From: an archaeon
GTDB lineage: Archaea > Asgardarchaeota > Hermodarchaeia > Hermodarchaeales > Hermodarchaeaceae
Length of the DNA: 5,779 bases
NCBI GenBank assembly: GCA_016550485.1
Contig: JABXGV010000068.1
Span: 1-5,779, forward strand
Reading direction: 5' to 3'
Below the pieces are notes generated by a model. The model had not been told where the DNA came from and made no database searches. It saw only the letters and a program-made list of their open reading frames with translations. The number at the start of each line of letters is the position of its first letter. Position 1 is the first letter of the stretch. Of this stretch, positions 1 to 5,246 are shown one piece after another. The position numbers were made by a program, and so were the translations under genes.

Positions 1-608
1 CCGCCGGGTTTGCTTCTATAGGCGCGTCGTACACTCTAGAACGATTCCTTCACAGGCGATTCCTTGCTACTGGACTGATTTGGGGCTTCTTTGTGTGCGC
101 AGCCTTTTCTGCGTACACACGAGTCATGACCGATTTCCCCTTTGGCATCTACCTAGGCACAGTATCGTGGGCATTAACCCTTCTAGCAGGAGCGTTCATA
201 GCAGCGAGTGCCTTTAATGCGATGGAACGGAAGACAGCAGTATTACTCCCCTTCATACCATTGGTATCCGCAGTTGTTGCTGCGCTCCTCCTGTTTCCGG
301 ATCTTGCAGATAACTGGTGGATTACCGTGCCTAGAAGCCTTCTCTACTTCGGTGCCCTTGCGGTTGGTGCAATATTTCTGATTGTACCCATCGTCATGTA
401 TGTTATGCTCGGTAGGCAGCTGGCTCCTAAGCCCGGGACTGGGCGTGCCCGTGCCTTTGGGCTAGCCATTGGCCTGGTTATCTCTATTCCCTCCGTAATT
501 AATGCTCTTCCCGCCATAGCCCGTGGTGGAGCAGCGGCACTTGGTACACTACTCTTAGTCCTAGCCGTGACCGGAACCTTGGATAGAATTCTATACCGAA
601 AAGAGTAA
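1..608 (+). CDS. Multi-pass membrane protein, 5'-truncated by the window edge
   Basis: The reading frame ending at TAA 606-608 is open to the left edge: its first complete codon is 3-5 and 201 residues are visible. A GTG at 93 is the first conventional start in the window, but it lies inside a hydrophobic helix, so I treat the gene as entering from the left. At least six hydrophobic segments can be seen, at visible residues about 21-38, 47-71, 78-98, 112-136, 150-170 and 175-193. They are joined by short loops such as the basic stretch after residue 136, and the protein ends in a short charged tail, LDRILYRKE. I see no soluble domain, cofactor motif or catalytic signature, and I do not recognise the family. 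It is separated from the next gene by about 260 bases, so it is probably not in the same transcription unit. The coding call is firm; the function is unknown. Confidence 0.75.
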   Translation, partial: AGFASIGASYTLERFLHRRFLATGLIWGFFVCAAFSAYTRVMTDFPFGIYLGTVSWALTLLAGAFIAASAFNAMERKTAVLLPFIPLVSAVVAALLLFPDLADNWWITVPRSLLYFGALAVGAIFLIVPIVMYVMLGRQLAPKPGTGRARAFGLAIGLVISIPSVINALPAIARGGAAALGTLLLVLAVTGTLDRILYRKE

Positions 609-720
609 GTGCAGATAGGCAGCAGGACACAACAAGTGGTTAACAAGCCACTACTCAGGTTTTCCTGATAAATCTGAGGAGAATTCAGAAAAAAGGAGGG
701 CATTGGTCCCCAAACGTAAA

Positions 721-748
721 CTTGATATGGGCTACTGCAGTTATCAAG
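721..748 (+). other. Stem-loop 1 of structured region
   Basis: CTTGATA (721-727) pairs perfectly with TATCAAG (742-748) across a 14-base loop that itself contains the palindrome ACTGCAGT (734-741). A 7-bp stem alone could occur by chance in a region of this length. Its interest comes from being the first of three hairpins in a row. Confidence 0.35.
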
Positions 749-765
749 ACTAGAGGCTTAGCAAT

Positions 766-797
766 CGGAAGGGTCCTAGAATAGGATCATTGTTCCG
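766..797 (+). other. Stem-loop 2 of structured region
   Basis: An inner 7-bp stem pairs 772-778 (GGTCCTA) with 782-788 (TAGGATC), with one G-T wobble, around the 3-base loop GAA. It is extended by an outer perfect 5-bp stem, CGGAA (766-770) with TTCCG (793-797). A 1-by-4 internal loop (771 and 789-792) lies between the two stems. It would form equally in RNA from either strand apart from the wobble. No known RNA family was recognised. Confidence 0.45.
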
Positions 798-802
798 TAG
801 TC

Positions 803-836
803 ACTGGTTCCTGGCTCGTGAAAGCCAGAAATCAGT
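803..836 (+). other. Stem-loop 3 of structured region, 13 pairs
   Basis: This is the strongest hairpin in the gap. CTGGCT (811-816) pairs with AGCCAG (823-828) around the 6-base loop CGTGAA. After a single C/A mismatch (810, 829) the stem continues through 803-809 with 830-836: six Watson-Crick pairs and one G-T wobble. It ends 31 bases before the start codon of the first GTPase and leaves the GGAG at 853-856 unpaired. No T-run follows it, so a simple terminator is unlikely. A structured leader or the 3' end of a small RNA are both possible. Confidence 0.5.
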
Positions 837-867
837 AAGTGAATGAAGACCCGGAGTCGAAATCGAA

Positions 868-1419
868 ATGATGTTCTTTAAAGTACTCTTTCTTGGGGAA
901 GGTGGAGTCGGTAAGACCAGTCTGCTCAAACGATATGTCGAGGGTATATTCACAGAAGATATGAAGCAAACCGTAGGGGTCGATTTTGCCTCCTGCGAGG
1001 TAGCCTGTGACGGATGGGAGGCAACTCTCCAGATATGGGACCTTGCTGGACAGATGCATTTCCGCGATCTTGTAAGCTATTACTTCGCAGGTGGACGGGC
1101 AGCCATCGCGGTCTTCGACATCACAATGCTAACTACCATGGACGCATTAGAAGATTGGATTAGTCGCCTCTTCAACGCTGAGGGGGAAATCCCCCTCGTC
1201 GTAGTTGGCAATAAGGGCGACCTCCGAGGAGTGCTCCCATCAGCTCATCCTTTTATCTCCCCGGAGGTTGGGCGGCGCTTTGCAGAGAAATATGGTGCAC
1301 CATATGTTGAAGCGTCTGCAAAGGATGGAAGTGGGGTTCCCAAAATCTTCGACCATATCACTCGCCTTCTCGCTGAACGCTATCCTACACCGGAAGATAG
1401 CCCTCCTCTCTTTGGTTAA
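868..1419 (+). CDS. Small Ras/Rab-like GTPase (paralogue 1)
   Basis: This 183-residue protein is a single Ras-superfamily G domain and should cycle between GTP- and GDP-bound forms as a molecular switch. All five nucleotide-binding motifs are visible: G1 GEGGVGKTS (10-18), G2 threonine T35 in QTVGVDF (34-40, Rab-like), G3 WDLAGQ (57-62) with the catalytic-type glutamine Q62, G4 NKGD (115-118), and G5 SAK (150-152). The C terminus is a short tail ending PPLFG, with no cysteine for prenylation and no transmembrane segment, so it is probably cytosolic. The start is ATG 868 (or the adjacent ATG 871), preceded by GGAG at 853-856. It is followed 103 bases later by a close paralogue and then by heterodisulfide reductase genes. 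No GTPase-activating or exchange factor is visible nearby. The family assignment is firm; the cellular role and partner are unknown. Confidence 0.95.
   Translation: MMFFKVLFLGEGGVGKTSLLKRYVEGIFTEDMKQTVGVDFASCEVACDGWEATLQIWDLAGQMHFRDLVSYYFAGGRAAIAVFDITMLTTMDALEDWISRLFNAEGEIPLVVVGNKGDLRGVLPSAHPFISPEVGRRFAEKYGAPYVEASAKDGSGVPKIFDHITRLLAERYPTPEDSPPLFG
1180..1197 (+). repeat. GC-rich inverted repeat inside GTPase 1
   Basis: GAGGGGG (1180-1186) and CCCCCTC (1191-1197) form a perfect 7-bp stem around a 4-base loop; the stem could close to 8 bp with a 2-base loop. It encodes E105-G-E-I-P-L110, in the stretch just before the G4 strand. The paralogue lacks it. It may be a chance product of codon choice. 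Confidence 0.5.
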
Positions 1420-1433
1420 GAAAAACTATATTG
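1420..1433 (+). promoter_or_regulatory. Candidate archaeal BRE/TATA promoter for GTPase 2
   Basis: Directly after the stop of GTPase 1, the purine run GAAAAA (1420-1425) precedes CTATATTG (1426-1433), resembling a TFB-recognition element followed by a TATA box. Transcription would then start near 1453-1458, giving a leader of roughly 65-70 bases before ATG 1523. The call rests on motif resemblance only, and readthrough from the first GTPase is also plausible. Confidence 0.35.
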
Positions 1434-1473
1434 TCCAAGGGTTTTCAGAGCCAGTACAAAGATTTTAACGCTA

Positions 1474-1502
1474 GTTCACTTAACATAGATAGACAGGTGA
1501 AC
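1474..1502 (+). repeat. Inverted repeat upstream of GTPase 2
   Basis: GTTCAC (1474-1479) and GTGAAC (1497-1502) are perfect 6-bp inverted repeats around a 17-base spacer. The stem can gain a wobble and one more pair (1480-1481 with 1495-1496). The right arm overlaps AGGTGA (1495-1500), a sequence complementary to an archaeal 16S tail, so pairing could mask it. It may be an operator or a leader hairpin. Confidence 0.35.
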
Positions 1503-1522
1503 GATTGACGTAGGGCTAGAGA

Positions 1523-2050
1523 ATGAGAAGTGTATTCAAGGTACTTTTCATTGGAGAAGGCGGCGTCGGCAAAACCAGCATTTTAAGACGTCACACAACA
1601 GGCTGGTTCGAAGCAGGAACAAAGCTGACTGTGGGAGTCGACTTCGCGGTCAAGCAAGTTTCACACGATGGCTGGAAGGCGACACTCCAAATCTGGGATA
1701 TAGGGGGGCAGATGCGCTTTCGAGACATCACCAATGCTTACTTCCGGGGGGCACGTGGCGCCATCGCAGTCTTTGATGTCACTCGACCTTACACCTTGGA
1801 AAACCTAACAAATTGGATTGCCCGACTCCACGAAGTAGAAAGCGACGTCGTTATGGTGGTTGTGGGTAATAAAACTGACCAACGCGAGGATTCAGACCTT
1901 CCCCAACCCCCAGTGACTCCTGAACAGGGTAAAACCTACGCAGAGAAGTATAACGCCCCCTATGTTGAAGCATCAGCGAAGGATGGAAACGGCGTGAACA
2001 AGATATTTGACGAGGTTACACGTCTTCTATCAGAACGGTACCCTGATTAA
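1523..2050 (+). CDS. Small Ras/Rab-like GTPase (paralogue 2)
   Basis: This 175-residue protein is a second complete small G domain. Its motifs are G1 GEGGVGKTS (11-19), the switch I threonine T36 in LTVGVDF (35-41), G3 WDIGGQ (58-63) with Q63, G4 NKTD (116-119), and G5 SAK (151-153). It aligns without gaps to the upstream GTPase (about 102 of 169 positions identical by hand count), so the two arose by tandem duplication. The WDIGGQ form is more typical of Arf/Arl-type GTPases, whereas the switch I sequence is Rab-like. The protein ends at RYPD with no lipidation cysteine. In-frame TAG codons at 1511 and 1517 fix the start at ATG 1523. No strong ribosome-binding site lies at normal spacing; the nearest good match, AGGTGA, is 22 bases upstream. 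It is the last gene before hdrA, with a 99-base gap. Its physiological role is unknown. Confidence 0.95.
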   Translation: MRSVFKVLFIGEGGVGKTSILRRHTTGWFEAGTKLTVGVDFAVKQVSHDGWKATLQIWDIGGQMRFRDITNAYFRGARGAIAVFDVTRPYTLENLTNWIARLHEVESDVVMVVVGNKTDQREDSDLPQPPVTPEQGKTYAEKYNAPYVEASAKDGNGVNKIFDEVTRLLSERYPD

Positions 2051-2071
2051 AATCCTTATTCGTGCTTAAAC

Positions 2072-2108
2072 GAACTGGTTCTCATCTTAGAGATGAAGGT
2101 TCCTAAGA
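2072..2108 (+). other. Two mutually exclusive hairpins between GTPase 2 and hdrA
   Basis: TCATCT (2082-2087) pairs perfectly with AGATGA (2091-2096) around TAG, optionally enclosed by GAAC (2072-2075) with GTTC (2099-2102). Alternatively TCTTAG (2085-2090) pairs perfectly with CTAAGA (2103-2108). The two share bases 2085-2087 and 2091 onwards, so only one can form at a time. It lies just after the GTPase 2 stop and would be transcribed only by readthrough from upstream. Confidence 0.35.
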
Positions 2109-2116
2109 CTTAAAGC
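2107..2116 (+). promoter_or_regulatory. Weak candidate TATA box for the hdr genes
   Basis: GACTTAAAGC contains CTTAAA (2109-2114), an AT-rich hexamer preceded by purines (AAG, 2105-2107). Initiation about 25 bases downstream would fall near 2135-2140, giving a very short leader before the hdrA start candidates. A similar GCTTAAAC lies at 2064-2071. This is a weak call based on position and base content. Confidence 0.25.
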
Positions 2117-2147
2117 CAAAAACGTAACTTCTTCTCTCACCCTAAGT

Positions 2148-2153
2148 AGGTGA
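2148..2153 (+). promoter_or_regulatory. Ribosome-binding site AGGTGA bearing on the hdrA start
   Basis: AGGTGA matches the archaeal Shine-Dalgarno core. It overlaps the first possible start codon (GTG 2150), so it cannot serve that codon. It lies 11 bases before TTG 2165, 14 before GTG 2168 and 17 before GTG 2171. This suggests the true hdrA start is one of those later codons rather than GTG 2150. Confidence 0.45.
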
Positions 2154-4690
2154 ATGAGAATCCCTTGGTGGTGACGCAAATCCCAGAGACCCCTCCTTCC
2201 AAACCCAGAAAACCCCGAATCGGTGTATTCGTCTGCCAATGCGGTCGCAACATCGCGGGTGTCGTAGATTGTCACGCTCTAGCTGAAGGTGCCTCAAAGT
2301 TAGAAGGCGTCGTATGTACTATGGTCAATAAGTTCACTTGTGCAGATCCTGGTCAAGAGGAAATCAAGGCTGCCATTGAAAAACACAAACTGGACCGCGT
2401 TGTTGTTGCTGCCTGTACTCCGCGAATGCACGAGCCAACCTTCCGTCGTACAACCCAGGACGGTGGTCTTAACCAGTTCTTCTTCGAGATGGCCAACATT
2501 CGTGATCAAGGTAGCTGGTGCCACGCAAGTGACCCTGAAGGCTGTCAAGTCCGGGCAGCAGATCAGATTGCCGCCGCTGTCGCTAAAGCCCAACACCTCA
2601 AACCCCTTGAAGTACTTAAGGTGGGAGTCACACCAAAAGCCCTGATCATTGGTGGTGGCGTTTCAGGCATCCACGCAGCCCTGGATATCGCTGATGCAGG
2701 GTACAAGGTGTACCTTGTCGAACGTTCACCCACGGTAGGCGGCATCATGGCTCTTCTGGATAAGACGTTCCCCACACTGGACTGTAGCATTTGTATCTTA
2801 GGACCCAAGATGGCTGAGGTGTCACGCCATCCGAACATCGAGCTAATTACCTACGCTGAAGTAACCAAGGTAGAAGGGTTTGTCGGGAATTTCACTGTTC
2901 AGGTCACTGAGCGTCCTCGTTTCGTGGACCTCGACAAATGTAACGCCTGCGCCCAATGCATAGAGGTATGCCCCGTTGTGGTTCCCAATAACTTTGACGC
3001 CAACCTCGGATGGCGCCACGCCATCTGGATCCCCTATCCTCAGGCAGTTCCCTCAGCCTACCTCATTGATATTGACCACTGCCTTGGACTGAAATCTGAC
3101 TCTGCTGGTGCTTGCTTGATGTGTGATGAAGCCTGCAAAGCCTCTGGGGCTGACGCGATAATCTTGGATGATGAGGAGAGAAGCCATACCATCGAAGTCG
3201 GGGCCATAATCGTAGCCACCGGGTATGAACCGTATGACCCCACTCCGATTACTGAGTACGGCTACAGTGTCTACCCCAATGTAATAACAGCAATGGAGCT
3301 AGAGCGACTCATCAACGCCGCTGGACCTACCGAAGGTAAAGTTGTTCGTCCCTCCGATATGCACAAACCCCACCGCATCGCTTTCATTCAATGCGTGGGC
3401 TCCCGTGATGAGCGGACCCATATCTGGTGCTCTGGCTTCTGCTGCATGTACACCATCAAGAACGCCCTACTTCTCCGTGAGAAATACCCAGATGCAGAAA
3501 TCACCATCTATTACATGGATATCCGTACCACATTCAAAGATTACGAGGAGTTCTACCGTCGGGCGCGTCACGCAGGTATTCGTTTCCAGCAAGGACGTCC
3601 AGCCGAAATCAGTGAAGACCCCACCACGAAAAACCTCATTGTTCACGCGGAAGATATCTCCACAGGTCACCCAACCAAACGTGAATTTGACCTCGTCGTT
3701 CTAAGCACTGCCGCTATCCCAAGCAAAGGAACCCAAGAACTGGCCCGCGTTCTAAATGTTCCTGTAGGACCCTCGGGATTCTTCATGGAAGCCCATCCCA
3801 AGCTCAAACCTGTGGATGCTGCGACGGAGGGGGTATTCTTCTGTGGCTCTGCTCAAGGACCCAAGGATATCCCCGCTAGTGTCGCCCAAGGGAGTGCAGC
3901 AGCATCACGGGCACTACGGATTATCACACAAGATGAATGGGAAATAGAACCAATTGTCGCCGAGGTCAACCCTGATCTATGCCGCAATACAATCATCAAA
4001 TGTGGCATCTGCGTAAAGCGGTGTGCCTATGGTGCTATTACCGCTGAACCTGGGAAGGCAGCCGTTGTCACACCTGCAAAGTGCCACGGCTGCGGAACCT
4101 GTGTCGCTGAATGTCCCGCGAATGCAATTACCCAACACCACTTCACTGATGAGCAGATAATGAGTCAAATCGCAGCATTACTAGAAGACAATCCGGAAGA
4201 CAAAATTCTAGGAATGCTGTGTAACTGGTGCAGCTACGCGGGGGCTGACCTTGCTGGAATCAGCCGCTACAATTATCCCACAAACATTCGCGCTATTCGG
4301 ATGATGTGCTCTGGTCGGTATTCCGAGCACTTTGTGTTGGATGCATTTCGTCGAGGTGCAGGCATGGTATTGATGTCAGGGTGTCGCTTGACCGAAACTG
4401 GCAGCGACTGCCACTACATCGGGGGGAATGTCTGGGCATGGAAGCGATTTAATCGAATTGCAGCATGGTTGAAGAAGAAGGGCTTGGACGAGCGGCGGTT
4501 TAGGCTGGAATGGGTTTCTGCTGCGGAAGGCGATAAATGGGCGCATGTTATCAGCGAGATGACGGCTCAGCTGAAGGAGATAGGCAGAGAGGCTATTATT
4601 GCAGAGAATGAGCGAATACGCCCTGAGCTAGAAAAACGGCTAGAACGCCTATTGAATCCCCCGAGACCAAAACCCAAAGCAGGGACATAA
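2150..4690 (+). CDS. hdrA: HdrA-MvhD fusion, FAD/iron-sulfur subunit of heterodisulfide reductase
   Basis: This is the electron-bifurcating flavoprotein core of the soluble Hdr complex, which uses FAD to split electron pairs between a disulfide (through HdrC/HdrB) and ferredoxin. From the first possible start it has 846 residues. An N-terminal HdrA domain contains VCQCGRN (28-34) and FTCADPGQE (62-70). The FAD-binding dinucleotide fold has GGGVSG (168-173), followed by LDCSICILGPK (210-220). An inserted ferredoxin domain follows (C264, C267, C270, C274; then C311, C322, C325, C329), then FIQCVGSRD (412-420) and the conserved ending DIPASVAQGSAAASRA. A C-terminal two-cluster ferredoxin region has C611, C618, C621, C625 and C645, C648, C651, C655. 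Residues about 685-812 are an MvhD/FlpD domain with CNWCSYAGADLAG (691-703), C720, C745 and C754. Stand-alone HdrA is about 650 residues, so the extra length is the fusion. The tail 812-846 is charged and proline-rich. In-frame TAG at 2147 limits the start to GTG 2150 or later; TTG 2165, GTG 2168 or GTG 2171 suit the AGGTGA site better. HdrC follows after 4 bases. Confidence 0.96.
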   Translation: MNENPLVVTQIPETPPSKPRKPRIGVFVCQCGRNIAGVVDCHALAEGASKLEGVVCTMVNKFTCADPGQEEIKAAIEKHKLDRVVVAACTPRMHEPTFRRTTQDGGLNQFFFEMANIRDQGSWCHASDPEGCQVRAADQIAAAVAKAQHLKPLEVLKVGVTPKALIIGGGVSGIHAALDIADAGYKVYLVERSPTVGGIMALLDKTFPTLDCSICILGPKMAEVSRHPNIELITYAEVTKVEGFVGNFTVQVTERPRFVDLDKCNACAQCIEVCPVVVPNNFDANLGWRHAIWIPYPQAVPSAYLIDIDHCLGLKSDSAGACLMCDEACKASGADAIILDDEERSHTIEVGAIIVATGYEPYDPTPITEYGYSVYPNVITAMELERLINAAGPTEGKVVRPSDMHKPHRIAFIQCVGSRDERTHIWCSGFCCMYTIKNALLLREKYPDAEITIYYMDIRTTFKDYEEFYRRARHAGIRFQQGRPAEISEDPTTKNLIVHAEDISTGHPTKREFDLVVLSTAAIPSKGTQELARVLNVPVGPSGFFMEAHPKLKPVDAATEGVFFCGSAQGPKDIPASVAQGSAAASRALRIITQDEWEIEPIVAEVNPDLCRNTIIKCGICVKRCAYGAITAEPGKAAVVTPAKCHGCGTCVAECPANAITQHHFTDEQIMSQIAALLEDNPEDKILGMLCNWCSYAGADLAGISRYNYPTNIRAIRMMCSGRYSEHFVLDAFRRGAGMVLMSGCRLTETGSDCHYIGGNVWAWKRFNRIAAWLKKKGLDERRFRLEWVSAAEGDKWAHVISEMTAQLKEIGREAIIAENERIRPELEKRLERLLNPPRPKPKAGT

Positions 4691-4694
4691 CACG

Positions 4695-5246
4695 GTGTTA
4701 GAAATGAATGTAGAGCAGCGCTTGCAAGAAATCGCCGAAAAACTCTCGAAACGTGTAGACACCCTCTCCTGTTTTGCGTGCGGCACCTGCGTAGCTGCTT
4801 GCCCAATCTCTCGGGCGACCGGAGCGGAAATTTATCACCCACGCCGGTTTGTACGCACAACCATTGAGGGGCAGGCACGGCGACTATTAGAGACCCCCGA
4901 ACTTTGGTTGTGCGCTAGCTGCCATGCTTGCTTGGAGCATTGCCCACAAAAAGTCCCAGTTTCCGAGCTTATCCTCGAGCTGCATAACCTCGCTTGTTCA
5001 TTGGGACTCGCTCCTAAAGATATTGCCGCCGAAGTAGAAAACATCCTCGCCTCGGGTTGGGCGCTGGCGCCAAGCGAATCTGTAAATAAGCGACGCGAAC
5101 AGTTAGGTTTGCCGCCGATTCCACTGAAAAATCGCAGCAGTAAAGACCTCGTGAAAATTGCCAAGGCAACAGAACTCACCAAGCGGTTAAAACAAATCAA
5201 GGAACGTCAAGAGGTTCAGGCTGCAGAAGCTGGAGGAGATACCTAA
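4695..5246 (+). CDS. hdrC: Heterodisulfide reductase subunit C, two [4Fe-4S] clusters
   Basis: HdrC carries electrons from HdrA to the catalytic subunit HdrB. The 183-residue protein has two full ferredoxin-type motifs: C26-x2-C29-x2-C32-x3-C36-P and C73-x2-C76-x2-C79-x3-C83-P (the second in LCASCHACLEHCPQ). The length is usual for soluble HdrC. No membrane segment is present, which argues against an HdrE-type membrane partner being fused. Residues about 150-183 form a charged, probably helical tail. The first possible start is GTG 4695, 4 bases after the hdrA stop; ATG 4704 (Met4) is an equally good or better choice, and no clear ribosome-binding site separates them. The last stop base is shared with the hdrB ATG (TAATG), so translation of the two is probably coupled. 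Identification is firm; the true disulfide substrate in this organism is unknown. Confidence 0.95.
   Translation: MLEMNVEQRLQEIAEKLSKRVDTLSCFACGTCVAACPISRATGAEIYHPRRFVRTTIEGQARRLLETPELWLCASCHACLEHCPQKVPVSELILELHNLACSLGLAPKDIAAEVENILASGWALAPSESVNKRREQLGLPPIPLKNRSSKDLVKIAKATELTKRLKQIKERQEVQAAEAGGDT
5232..5238 (+). promoter_or_regulatory. Ribosome-binding site of hdrB
   Basis: GGAGGAG inside the end of hdrC lies 7 bases before ATG 5246. It is the best-formed Shine-Dalgarno site in the window and supports that start. Confidence 0.75.

Larger units (their letters stand above)
609..867. other. Non-coding gap rich in inverted repeats
   Basis: This is the longest stretch without a gene. From left to right it holds a small inverted repeat TCAGG-TTTT-CCTGA (655-668), a weaker TCTGA/TCAGA pair (673-689), a purine-rich run (688-700), and then three consecutive stem-loops at 721-836, annotated separately. 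I see no convincing archaeal TATA box. GGAG at 853-856, 11 bases before the ATG at 868, is the likely ribosome-binding site of the first GTPase. In-frame stop TGA at 844-846 rules out an earlier start for that gene. Confidence 0.6.

Noticed and set aside
93..608. GTG 93 as a complete start of the membrane protein
   Set aside because: The frame is open through 30 further codons to the left edge and GTG 93 falls inside a hydrophobic helix, so the gene is better read as truncated by the window.
655..668. TCAGG-TTTT-CCTGA as a transcription terminator of the membrane protein
   Set aside because: The stem is only 5 bp, the T-run is in the loop and not after the stem, and it is short for an archaeal T-tract terminator.
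344..703. Antisense open frame of 119 codons overlapping the membrane protein and the gap
   Set aside because: It is rich in Ala/Pro/Arg with no recognisable domain and mirrors a convincing membrane protein on the other strand.
721..836. A tRNA or known structured RNA in the hairpin-rich gap
   Set aside because: The arms do not form a cloverleaf, there is no T-loop consensus, and I could not match another known RNA class by eye.
1205..1468. Second + strand frame of 87 codons overlapping the end of GTPase 1
   Set aside because: It lies mostly inside the GTPase coding region in another frame and shows no family features.
4567..5200. Antisense open frames opposite the hdrA end and hdrC
   Set aside because: They are shadows of firmly identified hdrA and hdrC and have no plausible domain or ribosome-binding site.
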